Counted from the stretch's first letter, positions 27,204 through 36,197 are shown. The stretch: 64,000 nucleotides of DNA from DASRDR01 sp963812945 [NCBI: uncultured Candidatus Rokubacteria bacterium] (GCA_963812945.1 CAWEXD010000008.1:3348001-3412000); one strand, 5' to 3'. The notes: generated from the letters alone by a model not told the origin. Program-made: numbers and translations.

Positions 27204-28788
27204 TCACGTTCCAGAAGACCGGCGCGGTGAACTTGAGGATGCCCTGGACCTCCTTGCGGTAGGCCGTGGGCGCGAACCATTCCCCCCACGGCACGTACGT
27301 CACCTCGCCGAGGGCGACCTTCTGGATCTCCTCGGCAAGCTGCCTGCGTCGTCCCTGGTCGGTCGTGCGCATCCAGTCGGTCAGGAGCTTTTCGAGCGGG
27401 GGAACGTCGGGCCACCCGAACCACGCGCCCGGGCCCGCCCCCGAGACGCCGAAGTGGACCACGGGGCTGAACACGTCGCCCGCCGCCCACCACGTGTGCA
27501 GGATGTTCCAACCGCCCTTATCGGGCGGCTCCTTGTTGGCGCGCACGGCGAGGTGCGACGACCAGTCCATCGGTCTGAGGACCACGTTGAAGCCGATGGA
27601 CTCGAGCCGCTGGCGCGTGACGATCGTCGCCGCGTTGATGAACGGCACGTCGGTGACGTGGATCACCACGACCGGCCGGCCGTCGTAGCCCGACTCCTTC
27701 ACGAGCCGCCTCGCCCGGTCAAGGTCGTGCTTCATCATGGGCTCGGCGCCGGCCTGCGTCACGTAGGGACTGCCGCAGGCGAAGACCGAATAGCAGGGCC
27801 GGAAATACTTCGACTGTCCGTGAGCCCAAGCCAGATATGTCACCTGATCCATCATGTGGAGCAGGGCCTGGCGCGCCTTCCTGTTGTTGAACGGCGGGTG
27901 GAGGAAGTTGGGCCGGAGCCAGCCCTGCATCCCGAGGGGATCGACGAGGAACGTCCGCAGGGCCGGGTTCTGCTCCATCTTCGGGATGAAGTCGAGCGGC
28001 GGCTGCTCATACCAGTCGACGTCGCCCGCCGCGAGCGCGTCCGCCGCGGCCGCGGGGTCGGGAATGTATCGCCAGACCACCTTGTCCAGGTATGCCTTCT
28101 TGCCGCCCGTCGAGCCGCTCGGCTCCTCGTCACGGGGGACGTAGTCGGGGTTCCGCACGTACACGACCTGGGAGCCCGGTTGCCACTCTTCCTTGACGAA
28201 CCTGAACGGTCCCGAGCCCACGACCTCCTTGATCGGCTCGTCCGGGGAGGTCGCGGCGATCCGCGCCGGCATCATGAAAGGCACGTTGCTCGACGGCTTT
28301 CCCAGGGCGTCCAGCACGGGGCCGAAGGGCTCGGCGAGCTCTAGCGTGAACGTCTTCTGGTCGACGGGCAGGATCTTCCCCGTGTGCGCCATGAGGAGCC
28401 GGCCGAAGCGATCCCTCTTGCCCCACCGCTTGAGCGATTCCACGCAGTCTTCCGCCCGGACTGGCTGCCCGTCGTGCCACCGGAGCCGGTCGCGCAGCGT
28501 GAACGTGTACTTCATGCCGTCCGCCGACACAGTGGAGCGCTCGACCATCTGCGGCCTGATCTGAAGCTGCTCGTCGGTGCCGAAGAGGGTGTCGTACACC
28601 AGGTACCCGTGGTTGCGCGTGATGTAGCCGGTCGTCCAGATGGGATCCAGAATTTTCAGGTCGGCCTGCGCCACGAACCGGAGGGTCCGACGCCCCTTCT
28701 GGGCATGGACCGCTGGCGCGCCCAGCGTCAGGGCCGCGGCGGTCGCGACTCCACCTGCGAGGACCTGTCTCCGATGGAGACTCTTCAT
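27193..28788 (-). CDS. Family-5 (peptide/nickel-type) ABC solute-binding protein
   Basis: The 531-aa product starts at ATG 28788 (GGGGAG 6 nt upstream). Residues 1-30 hold a twin-arginine-like leader, LHRRQVLAGGVATAAALTLG, ending in AVHAQ, so export may use Tat. The mature protein has the SBP_bac_5 pattern: YDTLF near residue 65, a strand-rich lobe with YTFTLRDRLRWHDGQPVRA, and the lobe II opening LRPNFLHPPFNNRKARQAL. No permease or ATPase genes follow, so it is an orphan binding protein. Ligand could be an oligopeptide or another small molecule. Confidence 0.9.
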   Translation of the reverse strand: MKSLHRRQVLAGGVATAAALTLGAPAVHAQKGRRTLRFVAQADLKILDPIWTTGYITRNHGYLVYDTLFGTDEQLQIRPQMVERSTVSADGMKYTFTLRDRLRWHDGQPVRAEDCVESLKRWGKRDRFGRLLMAHTGKILPVDQKTFTLELAEPFGPVLDALGKPSSNVPFMMPARIAATSPDEPIKEVVGSGPFRFVKEEWQPGSQVVYVRNPDYVPRDEEPSGSTGGKKAYLDKVVWRYIPDPAAAADALAAGDVDWYEQPPLDFIPKMEQNPALRTFLVDPLGMQGWLRPNFLHPPFNNRKARQALLHMMDQVTYLAWAHGQSKYFRPCYSVFACGSPYVTQAGAEPMMKHDLDRARRLVKESGYDGRPVVVIHVTDVPFINAATIVTRQRLESIGFNVVLRPMDWSSHLAVRANKEPPDKGGWNILHTWWAAGDVFSPVVHFGVSGAGPGAWFGWPDVPPLEKLLTDWMRTTDQGRRRQLAEEIQKVALGEVTYVPWGEWFAPTAYRKEVQGILKFTAPVFWNVKIA

Positions 28789-28934
28789 CTCGCGCTCCCC
28801 GGCACGCCCGATCGAGGCTGTGAGATGCACCGAGCGCGCTTTCGCAGGGAGGTACCGAGGCAACGTGACTTCAACCGGCCATGCGAAAGTGGCTCACGCG
28901 TCGGCCGATTCTGCACCACGTTCAGCCAGCGGCT

Positions 28935-28998
28935 CAAGCTCGATCTTTCCCCGGCCAGGCGCCGGTCAAGCTCGATCCCTCCGCGGCCAGGCACCAGT
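28935..28998. repeat. Imperfect 32-bp tandem direct repeat
   Basis: Two adjacent 32-bp units, beginning CAAGCTCGAT and sharing CGGCCAGGC, match at 27 of 32 positions. They lie in the 301-bp gap between the binding protein and the SDR pseudogene; I see nothing else in that gap. Confidence 0.7.
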
Positions 28999-29089
28999 CA
29001 ACCGAATCCACGCCGATCACCATGCGCGCAGCCTCGCCCAGTGCGGCCCGTTCGTCGCGAGGCTCCTCTGCGACCCGGGGCGCCGGGAG

Positions 29090-29877
29090 TCAGTGCATCC
29101 AGAGGCCGCCGGTGACGTTGAGGGCCTGGCCGGTCATGTAGCGCGCGTCGTCGGACGCGAGGAAGGCGACCACGCCGGCGACGTCATCGGGCTCGGCGAG
29201 CCGCGCTATCGGGATCCAGCTCACGCGGTCGGTCGAGGTCGGACGCCCGAGAGCGCGCGACTCGGCGTCGACGCGGGCTCGCATCTCGGTGCCGGCCACG
29301 ATGCCGGGACAGACGGCGTTGACCCGGATGCCCTGGGCCGCGACCTCCTTGGCGAGAGACTGGGTCAGGCCGATGACGGCGAACTTCGACGCGCAGTAGG
29401 CGCCGAAGTAGGCCGCGCCGCGCCGGCCTTCCCGCTCCAGGAGGCGAGGTTGACGATGCTCCCCTGCCCGCGCGAGAGCATGTGGGGAAGCACGGCCTGG
29501 CAGCAGAAGAAGACGCCGTCGACGTTGACCCGGAACGTCGCGCGCCAGTCGGCCTCCGCGAACTCCGCCACCGGGCCGAGCCGGCACACGCCGGCGTTGT
29601 TCACCAGGAGATCGACGGCGCCGAGCGCACCGATCGCCTCCGCCACCATGCGCCGGGCCGCCGCCCGGTCGCCGACGTCCGCCACGACCGCCGCCCCGCG
29701 AGCGCCCGTCGCGCGCACCTCGGCGGCCACGGCGGCGGCCCGGTCCGGCGCGACGTCGTTGACCGCGACCCCCCACCCGTCCCGGGCCAGCCGGAGCGCG
29801 ATGGCGCGGCCGATGCCGGTCCCCGCGCCCGTGATCAGCGCGATCCGGGGCGCCGAGGACGATCCGGGCGCGGTCAT
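29090..29877 (-). pseudogene. SDR-family oxidoreductase split by a frameshift
   Basis: The 5' part, from ATG 29877, reads a normal SDR N-terminus (ITGAGTGIGRAIALRLARDG, then NNAGVCRLG, SIVNLASWSGKAG). The second part is in another frame: YFGAYCASKFAVIGLTQSLA with catalytic Tyr and Lys, NAVCPGIVAGTEM and a normal C-terminus to 29090. The switch lies in the GC-run at 29411-29430; adding one base would restore a 262-aa SDR. It may be a real mutation or a sequencing or assembly error in a GC-rich homopolymer-like tract. The following gene is a CoA-transferase, so the intact enzyme may act on hydroxyacyl-CoA or a related alcohol. Confidence 0.8.
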
Positions 29878-29986
29878 CGGCCCGCCCCGCCACCCCCCAA
29901 CCCCCCTCCCCACCGACCGGAGGAAGGGGGGCCGGAAGCGGAGGCGTGCCGGGTCGACCCGGAGTGTCTCATCGCCCTTCCTCTGG

Positions 29987-31183
29987 TCAGATGACCCGCT
30001 GCTCGCGGAGGCGCCGCACCTCCGCGTCCGGGTACCCCAGCTCCCGCAGGACCTCGTCGGCGTGCTGGCCCGGCATGGGCGCCTGCCGGCTCATTGTGGC
30101 CCGCCCCGACGAGAGCTCGAGCGGGAACCGGAGGAGGCGCACCCGCCCCGCGACGGGGTGGTCGACGTCCTCCACCGCGTCCGCCGCGCGGACGGCCGGG
30201 TCGGCGAGGGCCTCCGCGGGCGTGCGGACCGGCGCCACCCAGACCCCGAGCGGCGCCAGGAGATCGACCCACTCCTGCGTCGTCCGCGTCCGCATCACCG
30301 GCTCGAGCAGGCGGGCGATCTCCTCCCGGGCCGGGTAGTTGTACGGGACCGCGGTGTAAGGCGCGAGCGCCGGCAGGTCGAGCGCCTGCTCGAGAATCTT
30401 GAGCGGCGACATCGACAGGACCAGCCAGCCGTCCCGTGTCTCGTAGCAGCCGTAGGGGCCGGGGTGGAACATGCTGGCGAGGCTGGTGGGGCTCTTCGAG
30501 AGCTGCGCGCCGTTCAGGACGTACGTGACGATCTCGAGCTGGAGATCGAGCGCGGCGCGCAGCATGCTCACCTCGACATGGAGCCCCTGGCCGGTGCGCC
30601 CGCGCTCGAGCAGCGCGGCGAGCACTCCCATCGCCAGAAGGGTCGCCCCGTGCTGGTCCACGACCGCCGTGCCGACGGGCGTCGGCGGCTGCCCGGCCCG
30701 GCCCGAGATGCTCGCGAGCCCGGAGAGCGCCTGGAGCAGGAGGTCCTGCCCCGGCCGGTCGCGATACGGACTCGTTTCCCCGTAGCCGGAGGCCGAGACG
30801 TAGACCAGCCGCGGGTTCCAGGCCCGCACCGTCTCCCAGCCGAGACCGAGCCGCGCCATCACCCCCGGCCGGAAGTTCTGGACCAGCACGTCGGCGCCCT
30901 CGACGAGGCGCCGCGCCACGGCGAGCCCGTCCGGGTGCTTCAGGTCGAGCGTGAGGCTCCGCTGGTTCCGATGCGTGGAGAGGAAGAAGGTGCTGACACC
31001 GTTGAGATAGAGATCGCCCCCGGCCCAGTTGCGCTCCCACAAGGTCCCGCCCGGCGGCTCGATCTTGATCACGTCGGCGCCGAGGTCGGCGATGAACTGC
31101 ACGCCGGAGGGGCCCAGCAGGAATTGCGTGAAGCTCAACACCCGGACCCCGGAGAGCACGGCGAGCGGTGGCCGGGCGTCCAT
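29987..31183 (-). CDS. CaiB/BaiF family (class III) CoA-transferase
   Basis: This 398-aa enzyme moves CoA between carboxylic acids through an aspartyl-CoA thioester. The family hallmarks are present: GVRVLSFTQFLLGP at the N-terminus, ADLGADVIKIEPP, the LDLKHPDG stretch, ENF-like QNFRPGVMARLGLG, and the catalytic Asp147 in RPGQDLLLQALSG. The length matches formyl-CoA transferase relatives. It follows the enoyl-CoA hydratase gene with only a 3-bp gap, so the pair likely activates and then hydrates an unsaturated acid. Substrate not predictable. Confidence 0.93.
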   Translation of the reverse strand: MDARPPLAVLSGVRVLSFTQFLLGPSGVQFIADLGADVIKIEPPGGTLWERNWAGGDLYLNGVSTFFLSTHRNQRSLTLDLKHPDGLAVARRLVEGADVLVQNFRPGVMARLGLGWETVRAWNPRLVYVSASGYGETSPYRDRPGQDLLLQALSGLASISGRAGQPPTPVGTAVVDQHGATLLAMGVLAALLERGRTGQGLHVEVSMLRAALDLQLEIVTYVLNGAQLSKSPTSLASMFHPGPYGCYETRDGWLVLSMSPLKILEQALDLPALAPYTAVPYNYPAREEIARLLEPVMRTRTTQEWVDLLAPLGVWVAPVRTPAEALADPAVRAADAVEDVDHPVAGRVRLLRFPLELSSGRATMSRQAPMPGQHADEVLRELGYPDAEVRRLREQRVI

Positions 31184-31186
31184 GGA

Positions 31187-31957
31187 TCAGCTCTCCGCCC
31201 GCCGGGCGGCCGCGCGCCGGTCGAGGAACGCCTGCATCGCCCGGCGCGGCTCGCCCGTCGCGTAGGCGCGCGCGAAGACGTCCGTCGAGAGCGCGATCGC
31301 CGTGTCCAGATCCACCCGGCGCCAGCGCGCGAGCAGCGCCTTCTGCAGCCGCACGGCGTCCGGCGGGAGCGCGCAGAGCCGCGCGACCCACGCGTCGACC
31401 TCCCCGTCGAGCGCCGGTTCCTCGACCGCGCGGTTCACCAGTCCCCAGCGCTCGGCCTCGCGGGCGTCGATCGGCTGACCGCCCAGCAGGAGCTCGGCCG
31501 TGCGGCCCCAGCCGATGAGCCCGGGCAGGAGCGCGGCCTGGATGACCGAGGGAATGCCGACGGTGATCTCGGGCATCCCCAGGCGGCACGAGGCGGCGGC
31601 GATCCGGAGGTCGCAGGCGAGGACGAGCTCGAGGGCGCCGCCGAGCACGTGGCCGTGGAGCCGCGCGATCGTGGGAACGGGCACCTCCTCGAGGGCGCGG
31701 ATCGTCGCCCGGAGCCCCTCGATGAGCGCTCGCGCGCCGGCCACGTCGAGATCCCGCATGGCCCCGACGTCGACGCCCGCCGAGAACGCGCGTCCCGAGC
31801 CGGCCAGGACCACGACGCGCAGCGCCGGGTCGGCGCCGAGCTCCCGGAAGGCGCTCCCGAGGGCATCGATGAGAGCCGGCGTGAGGACGTTCAGCGGGGG
31901 GCGCTCGAGCGTGACGCGAGCGACCGCGCCCTCGCGCGCGACGTGACACTCAGTCAC
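31187..31957 (-). CDS. Enoyl-CoA hydratase/isomerase family
   Basis: The 256-aa crotonase-fold protein starts with GTG at 31957. The oxyanion-hole segments AGSGRAFSAGVDVGAM and LHGHVLGGALEL are present, and both catalytic-type glutamates appear: in GGALELVLACDL and in RLGMPEITVGIPS. That favours hydratase activity, though isomerases of the family can look alike. It overlaps functionally with the adjacent CoA-transferase (3-bp gap). The next upstream gene is a rhodanese domain protein, 53 bp away. Confidence 0.92.
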   Translation of the reverse strand: MTECHVAREGAVARVTLERPPLNVLTPALIDALGSAFRELGADPALRVVVLAGSGRAFSAGVDVGAMRDLDVAGARALIEGLRATIRALEEVPVPTIARLHGHVLGGALELVLACDLRIAAASCRLGMPEITVGIPSVIQAALLPGLIGWGRTAELLLGGQPIDAREAERWGLVNRAVEEPALDGEVDAWVARLCALPPDAVRLQKALLARWRRVDLDTAIALSTDVFARAYATGEPRRAMQAFLDRRAAARRAES

Positions 31958-32010
31958 GAGACGCTAGCCGCCTTGGGGCCGAAGAGGTGCGACGGCCATC
32001 GGGCGCGGCG

Positions 32011-32334
32011 CTAGTACCGGCTCAATGCCGGGTCTACCTCGGCCGCCCAGGCGTCGATCCCGCCGCGCAGGTTCACGGCCGGGATGTCCTGGCGCCGGAG
32101 CCACTGGACCACGGCCGCCGAGCGTTGCCCATGGTGGCAGTAGACGACGACCTCCCGCTCCGGGTCCAGCTCGGTGACGCGCCACTGGAGCTGGTCCATC
32201 GGGATGAGCCGCGCCCCTGGGATCGCGCAGAGCTCGTGCTCCCAGGGCTCGCGGACGTCGAGGATCACGGAAGGCTCACCGGCATCGAGCCGGCGCTTGA
32301 GCTCGGACGGCGGGATCTCGGCGTACGGCTCCAC
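32011..32334 (-). CDS. Single-domain rhodanese (thiosulfate/persulfide sulfurtransferase)
   Basis: This 107-aa GlpE-like protein has a single rhodanese fold: ILDVREPWEHELCAIPGA near residue 24, the active-site loop VVYCHHGQRS with persulfide-forming Cys66, and VNLRGGIDAW near the end. It transfers sulfane sulfur to cyanide or thiol acceptors. The Cys-His-His-Gly-Gln-Arg loop is typical of the GlpE/adenylyltransferase-linked group. No signal peptide. Its direct neighbours are an enoyl-CoA hydratase and an Ldh2 dehydrogenase, giving no strong functional hint; a second sulfur metabolism locus lies at 52-61 kb. Confidence 0.92.
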   Translation of the reverse strand: MEPYAEIPPSELKRRLDAGEPSVILDVREPWEHELCAIPGARLIPMDQLQWRVTELDPEREVVVYCHHGQRSAAVVQWLRRQDIPAVNLRGGIDAWAAEVDPALSRY

Positions 32335-32407
32335 GAGCCCGGAGTGTACCCCCGCACCCCGACGAGTGCCAAGCCGGCCGGGCCGCGGCGGAGGGGTGGG
32401 ACGCGCC

Positions 32408-33457
32408 TCAGAGTCCCGCCGGCAGGGGCACCCGCAAGCGCGCGGCCGCGCTGCGCAGGTTCTCCACGGTGCCCGCCGGCAGTGGAATGCCGTGGCGGCC
32501 CCGCTCCTCCGCGGAGCGGTCCTCCGGCTCCCCGGGAACCAGGACCTCCCCGACCCCTTCGGCGCGCGGCAGGGCCTTGAGACCGTCGATGAGCCGATCC
32601 ACCTCGGCGCGGTACTGGGCGAGATCGGTGAACGCGGCGATGTCGACGGCCGCGACCACGCTGTTCTGGCGATGACGGCCCGCGCCAGTCTCGTGGAAGA
32701 GCGCCGGACCGAGCAGCGGGTTGCCGACCATCAAGCTCGTGAGCGTCTCGAACATCATGGCGAGCCCGGAGCCCTTGGGACCGCCGAACGGCACCAGGAT
32801 CTTCGCCCGCTGCGCATCGGTCGTCGGCTGACCGGCCTCGTCGAGGGCCCATCCCGGCGGCAGCGCGACGCCCTTGTCCCGAGCGAGGCTCAGCTTTCCC
32901 CCGGCCGCCACGCTCGTCGCCATGTCGAGGCACAGGCGCCGATGCCGGCCGGCCGGGACCGCGATGGCGATCGGACTGTTGTGGACCCCCGCGGCGCGCG
33001 CCCCGTGGGGCGCCATGTTGGGGGGACTGCACACGATGGCCAGGCCCACCATGCCGGCGTCGACGGCCATCAGGGCGTAATAGGCCATCGCTCCCTGATG
33101 CGTGGTGTTGCGGATGACCACCCAGCCGATCCCGGCCCCGCGGGCCTTGTCGATCGCCCTCCGCATGGCGAAGGTCGTCACCACGGGACCGAAGGCTCGG
33201 TCGCCGTCGACCAGGACGGTCGCCGCAGTCTCCCTCTCCACCCGGATCGCCGGACGCGGATTGATGTCGCCCCGATCGAGCATCTCGAGGTACGCCGGGA
33301 TGCGCAGCACGCCGTGCGAGTCGACGCCCCGGAGGTTCGCCCACACGAGGACCTCCGCCTCGAGCGCCGCGTCCTCCGACGGCAACCCCGCCGCCATGAA
33401 CACCGCCTTCGTGAACTCCTGGAGCTCGGCCGCCGGAACGCGGATCTCCGCGGTCAT
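32408..33457 (-). CDS. Ldh2/YbiC-family NAD(P)-dependent 2-hydroxyacid dehydrogenase
   Basis: The 349-aa protein belongs to the Ldh_2 family (malate, ureidoglycolate, 2,3-diketogulonate or sulfolactate dehydrogenases and DpkA-type imine reductases). Motifs: WANLRGVDSHGVLRIPAYL with the catalytic-region His, GDRAFGPVV, VIRNTTHQGAMAYY with the second His, and GGPKGSGLAMMFETLTSLM for the cofactor. Length is normal. It is followed upstream by a PLP enzyme 11 bp away. The substrate within the family cannot be told from motifs. Confidence 0.9.
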   Translation of the reverse strand: MTAEIRVPAAELQEFTKAVFMAAGLPSEDAALEAEVLVWANLRGVDSHGVLRIPAYLEMLDRGDINPRPAIRVERETAATVLVDGDRAFGPVVTTFAMRRAIDKARGAGIGWVVIRNTTHQGAMAYYALMAVDAGMVGLAIVCSPPNMAPHGARAAGVHNSPIAIAVPAGRHRRLCLDMATSVAAGGKLSLARDKGVALPPGWALDEAGQPTTDAQRAKILVPFGGPKGSGLAMMFETLTSLMVGNPLLGPALFHETGAGRHRQNSVVAAVDIAAFTDLAQYRAEVDRLIDGLKALPRAEGVGEVLVPGEPEDRSAEERGRHGIPLPAGTVENLRSAAARLRVPLPAGL

Positions 33458-33468
33458 CGGGGCTGGCG

Positions 33469-34476
33469 TCAGGCGGACGGCGCGTCCAGGAGCCGGGTCA
33501 GCGGCTCCCGGTACGGGAAGACCCCGAAGCCGCCGCCCGTGTGGAGGAAGAGGACCCGGCGGCCCAGGAGGCCCGGGGCACGGCGCGCGGTGTCCTCGAG
33601 CGCGAGGAATGCCTTCGCCGTGTAGACCGGGTCGAGCAGGAGCCCGTCGCGGGCCGCCCGCGCCACGACGGCGAGCTCCTCGGGACGCACGCCCCCGCGG
33701 CCGGCGCCCTGGTATCCGTCGAGGAGCCGGATGGCGCCCCGGTCGACGTGGACGTCCGCGCCGATGCGCGCGGCCGACTTCCGCACGGTCGCCCAGACCG
33801 ACGCCCGGATGGTCTCGGCATCGAACTCGACCGGCACCCCCCAGATCTCGGCGCTGAGCCCGAACAGCGCCTTGCCGAGGTAGAGGCCCGCCAGGCTCCC
33901 TCCGCTCCAGGACGCGACCACGACCGCATCCGGGGGATCGAGGACGCCCGCCGCGATCTGACCCTGGAGCTCTTCGACCGCCACCGCGTAGCCCAGCGCC
34001 CCGAGCTCGTTCGAGCCCGACTCCGGGATGACGTAGGGACGCCCGCCCGCCCCGCGCACCTCCTCGCAGAGGCGCGTGAACAGGGCCTCGGGGCGGTCCA
34101 CCGCTTCCGGTGGCACGTGCACGGCCCGGGCCCCGAAGAGCCGCGCCAGGAAAAGGTTCCCGTCGGGCACGTCCGGCGCCGTCCCGCGGATGCCGAGGAC
34201 GCAGCGGAGCCCGAGGCGCGCCGCGACGGCCGACGTCGCTCGCGCGCAGTTCGACTGGAGCGCGCCCACCGTGATCAGCGTGTCGGCGCCCTGCTCGAGC
34301 GCGTCGTGGGCGAGGAACTCGAGCTTGCGCGCCTTGTTCCCGCTCTCACCGAACCCCGTGAGATCGTCGCGCTTGACCGACAGCTCGAGGCCGAGCGCCG
34401 CGCCGAGCCGCGGCAAGGGCTCGATCGGCGTGGGACAGGCGGCGAGGCGGATCCGGCCCGGCAGCTGGACATTCAT
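33469..34476 (-). CDS. D-cysteine desulfhydrase/ACC deaminase family PLP enzyme
   Basis: I set the start at ATG 34476 rather than the TTG just before it; the chain is 335 aa. The PLP lysine is Lys48 in GESGNKARKLEFL, exactly as in E. coli DcyD. The next conserved block reads GALQSNCARATSAVAA, where many homologues have QSNHARQ; the His-to-Cys change is unusual. The C-terminal block HTGGGFGVFPY binds the PLP phosphate region. The enzyme would release ammonia and pyruvate plus sulfide from D-cysteine, or deaminate ACC to 2-oxobutanoate; D-cysteine desulfhydrase is the commoner activity in this branch. An intrinsic terminator lies upstream of its start for the previous gene. Confidence 0.88.
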   Translation of the reverse strand: MNVQLPGRIRLAACPTPIEPLPRLGAALGLELSVKRDDLTGFGESGNKARKLEFLAHDALEQGADTLITVGALQSNCARATSAVAARLGLRCVLGIRGTAPDVPDGNLFLARLFGARAVHVPPEAVDRPEALFTRLCEEVRGAGGRPYVIPESGSNELGALGYAVAVEELQGQIAAGVLDPPDAVVVASWSGGSLAGLYLGKALFGLSAEIWGVPVEFDAETIRASVWATVRKSAARIGADVHVDRGAIRLLDGYQGAGRGGVRPEELAVVARAARDGLLLDPVYTAKAFLALEDTARRAPGLLGRRVLFLHTGGGFGVFPYREPLTRLLDAPSA

Positions 34477-34516
34477 CAACCGTCAGCCTACCGGGAGCCC
34501 GAGGAGAGGGCATCCC

Positions 34517-34552
34517 AAAAAAACTCGGGCCCGGTTGGCCGACCCGGGCCCG
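34517..34552 (-). terminator. Intrinsic terminator downstream of the His-rich exported protein
   Basis: On the minus strand a perfect 9-bp GC stem (CGGGCCCGG/CCGGGCCCG) with a 9-nt loop is followed by AG and seven Ts. It ends the transcript of the gene at 34579-34962. Confidence 0.9.
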
Positions 34553-34578
34553 TCTCGATCAGGGGACCGACGGAACGC

Positions 34579-34962
34579 CTAGCGGCAGAACTGCGCCCAG
34601 TACCCCGGCACCCACTGGACGCCGTTCCACTGCGCGGGCACCCACTGGTTCCAGCACGCCGCCTGCACGACCACGGGGGCCGGCTGGACGAACACCGGCG
34701 CCGGCTGGACAACCACCGGCGCGGCAATCACGGGCGGCGCGAAGATGCTCCCCACGACGAGTCCCGTCACGGCGCCCACGGCGAGCCCACCCCAGAAGTA
34801 GCCACCATTGGAATGCCCATGGGAGTGCCCGTGGGAATGCCCATAGGAGCGACCGTGATTCCAGTTGCGGCCACCCGCCTCGGCGGCCGGGGGCACCATC
34901 ACGAGGGTCGCCAGGAACCCCGCGATCACGGCCCCTGCAATCAGCTTCTTCGTGAGCTTCAT
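34579..34962 (-). CDS. Small exported His-rich protein with Pro/Val repeats
   Basis: The ATG at 34962 (GGAGGAG upstream) gives 127 aa. A signal peptide (KLIAGAVIAGFLATLVMVPPAAEA) is followed by GRSYGHSHGHSHGHSNGG, a run of His at every second position that could bind Ni, Zn or Cu. Then comes a glycine-zipper-like helix (GGLAVGAVTGLVVGSIF), two VVQPAPV repeats and an aromatic C-terminus with WVPAQWNGVQWVPGYW that suggests a small beta domain. A Cys pair might form a disulfide. I do not recognise a named family; the type is often found in envelope or stress contexts. It has its own intrinsic terminator. Confidence 0.8.
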   Translation of the reverse strand: MKLTKKLIAGAVIAGFLATLVMVPPAAEAGGRNWNHGRSYGHSHGHSHGHSNGGYFWGGLAVGAVTGLVVGSIFAPPVIAAPVVVQPAPVFVQPAPVVVQAACWNQWVPAQWNGVQWVPGYWAQFCR

Positions 34963-35073
34963 GGCCCGCTCTCCTCCCGGCACTCTGCGCTGCCGTGCCC
35001 TGTTGCCGCGTTGGACGGGGGGTCGGGGGGCCCTATTCGGGCCGCGGGCACAGGACTGTCAGGCAGTTGACAG

Positions 35074-35484
35074 TCAGGCTCCCAGGATCTTCGCCGTCCG
35101 GTTGACGTCCCGGGCCTTCACCCAGAGGATCGCCCCGAACCGACCCGCCCCGGCGACGACTGCGTCGCTCGCGGTGATGTTGATCCGGGCCGCGGCCAGC
35201 TTCGCGTAGAGATCCGCCATGACCCCCGTCCGGTCATCACCCTCGATCAGGAAGCCGGTCTTCGGGCCGGTCACCTTCCACTTGGCCTTCCGGGCCGCGG
35301 CGCGGAAGGCGGCCGGATCCTCGGGGACGAAGTCGAGCTGGGCTCGCCTGCCCGCAGGAAACCCCGAGAACGCCAGCAGGCTGACCCCCGCGTCCTTGAG
35401 CGTCTGCAGGGCTCGCGCGCCCTCGCCGGGCTTGTCGGGCGCCATCACGTAGAAGTACTGGACACGCCGGATGCTCTCCGCCAT
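35074..35484 (-). CDS. ACT-domain protein
   Basis: The ATG at 35484 (GGGGAGG 6 nt upstream) gives 136 aa. Two ACT-like beta-alpha-beta units are visible: residues 6-60 (VQYFYVMAPDKPGEGARAL, then DAGVSLLAFSGFP) and 72-133 (GFLIEGDDRTGVMADLYAKL, then RINITASDAVVAGAGRFGAI). The DKPGEGA and DDRTGVMA turns are the usual ligand-binding loops for amino acids. There is no enzyme domain, so it is a stand-alone ACT regulator. Partner and ligand are unknown. Confidence 0.85.
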   Translation of the reverse strand: MAESIRRVQYFYVMAPDKPGEGARALQTLKDAGVSLLAFSGFPAGRRAQLDFVPEDPAAFRAAARKAKWKVTGPKTGFLIEGDDRTGVMADLYAKLAAARINITASDAVVAGAGRFGAILWVKARDVNRTAKILGA

Positions 35485-35689
35485 CTCACACCTCCCCGTC
35501 GCCCAGTGGGGCGACGTCGCCGTGGCGGCGGCCGCGTGGCCGCCGAATTCGCGCCGCAACCCTACGCGACCACCCTGATGCCGTCAAGGCGACGGGGAAG
35601 GGGTGAACGGTTGGCCGGCCACCCCCGTCCAACCCCCCAGCGATACCGAAAGCGCGGAGCGGGCCGATCCCGCTCGGGGAGGCAGCGAC

Positions 35690-36136
35690 ATGACGAATCT
35701 CCACGCGAAGTGGCCGTTGGCGGCGGTGCTCGGCGGCCTGGTGATCCTGGCCAGTGGCGCGACGCCCAGCGAGGCGCATCGGGGCCGGCGGGTCGCTCCG
35801 ATCGAGCGCCGGGCGCTCCAGGCCGAGCTCGGATTGACCGAGGACCAGGTCAAGGCGATCCGGGACATCCATGCCCGCCACCGGGATTCGATGCGCGAGA
35901 CGTGGCGGGCGCTCCGTGAAGCGCGCCGCCTGCTCCGGGACATGACCCTGAGCGACACGGACGAGGCCACCTTGAACACCAAGGCCGCCGAGGTCCAGGG
36001 GCTGGCGGGCCAGCTCCTCGAGGCGCGGATCCGGACGCTGCAGGAAGTCGCCGGAGTGCTGACGCCGGAGCAGCGGGCGAAGCTGCGCGAGCTCCGGCCC
36101 CACCGACCCCACCGCCAGGCGCCGCTCGCCGGCTGA
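35690..36136 (+). CDS. Spy/CpxP-like exported protein
   Basis: The ATG at 35690 with GGGGAGG upstream gives 148 aa. A signal peptide (KWPLAAVLGGLVILASGATPSEA) precedes a four-helix Spy-like protein: LGLTEDQVKAIRDIHARHRD near residue 48 and VLTPEQRAKLRELRPHRP near the end are the two LTXXQ-type motifs. It would be a periplasmic chaperone-like or stress-sensing protein, like the longer paralogue at 18050-18775. It is convergent with the helicase gene, with a hairpin terminator between them. Confidence 0.85.
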   Translation: MTNLHAKWPLAAVLGGLVILASGATPSEAHRGRRVAPIERRALQAELGLTEDQVKAIRDIHARHRDSMRETWRALREARRLLRDMTLSDTDEATLNTKAAEVQGLAGQLLEARIRTLQEVAGVLTPEQRAKLRELRPHRPHRQAPLAG

Positions 36137-36157
36137 GACAGCTCTTCGACAGCGGCT

Positions 36158-36179
36158 CGGGGAGCGCCGCCGCTCCCCG
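36158..36179. terminator. Hairpin between convergent genes
   Basis: A perfect 9-bp inverted repeat CGGGGAGCG/CGCTCCCCG with a 4-nt loop lies between the Spy-like gene and the helicase gene. There is no T-run, so it is a possible bidirectional terminator rather than a clear intrinsic one. Confidence 0.5.
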
Positions 36180-36197
36180 GGCTCCCCGCCAGCGCCC

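Noticed and set aside
27101-27511. 136-codon minus-strand frame over the end of the peptide-binding gene
   Set aside because: It is an alternative frame of the binding-protein gene; the PIN-like remnant is in a different frame.
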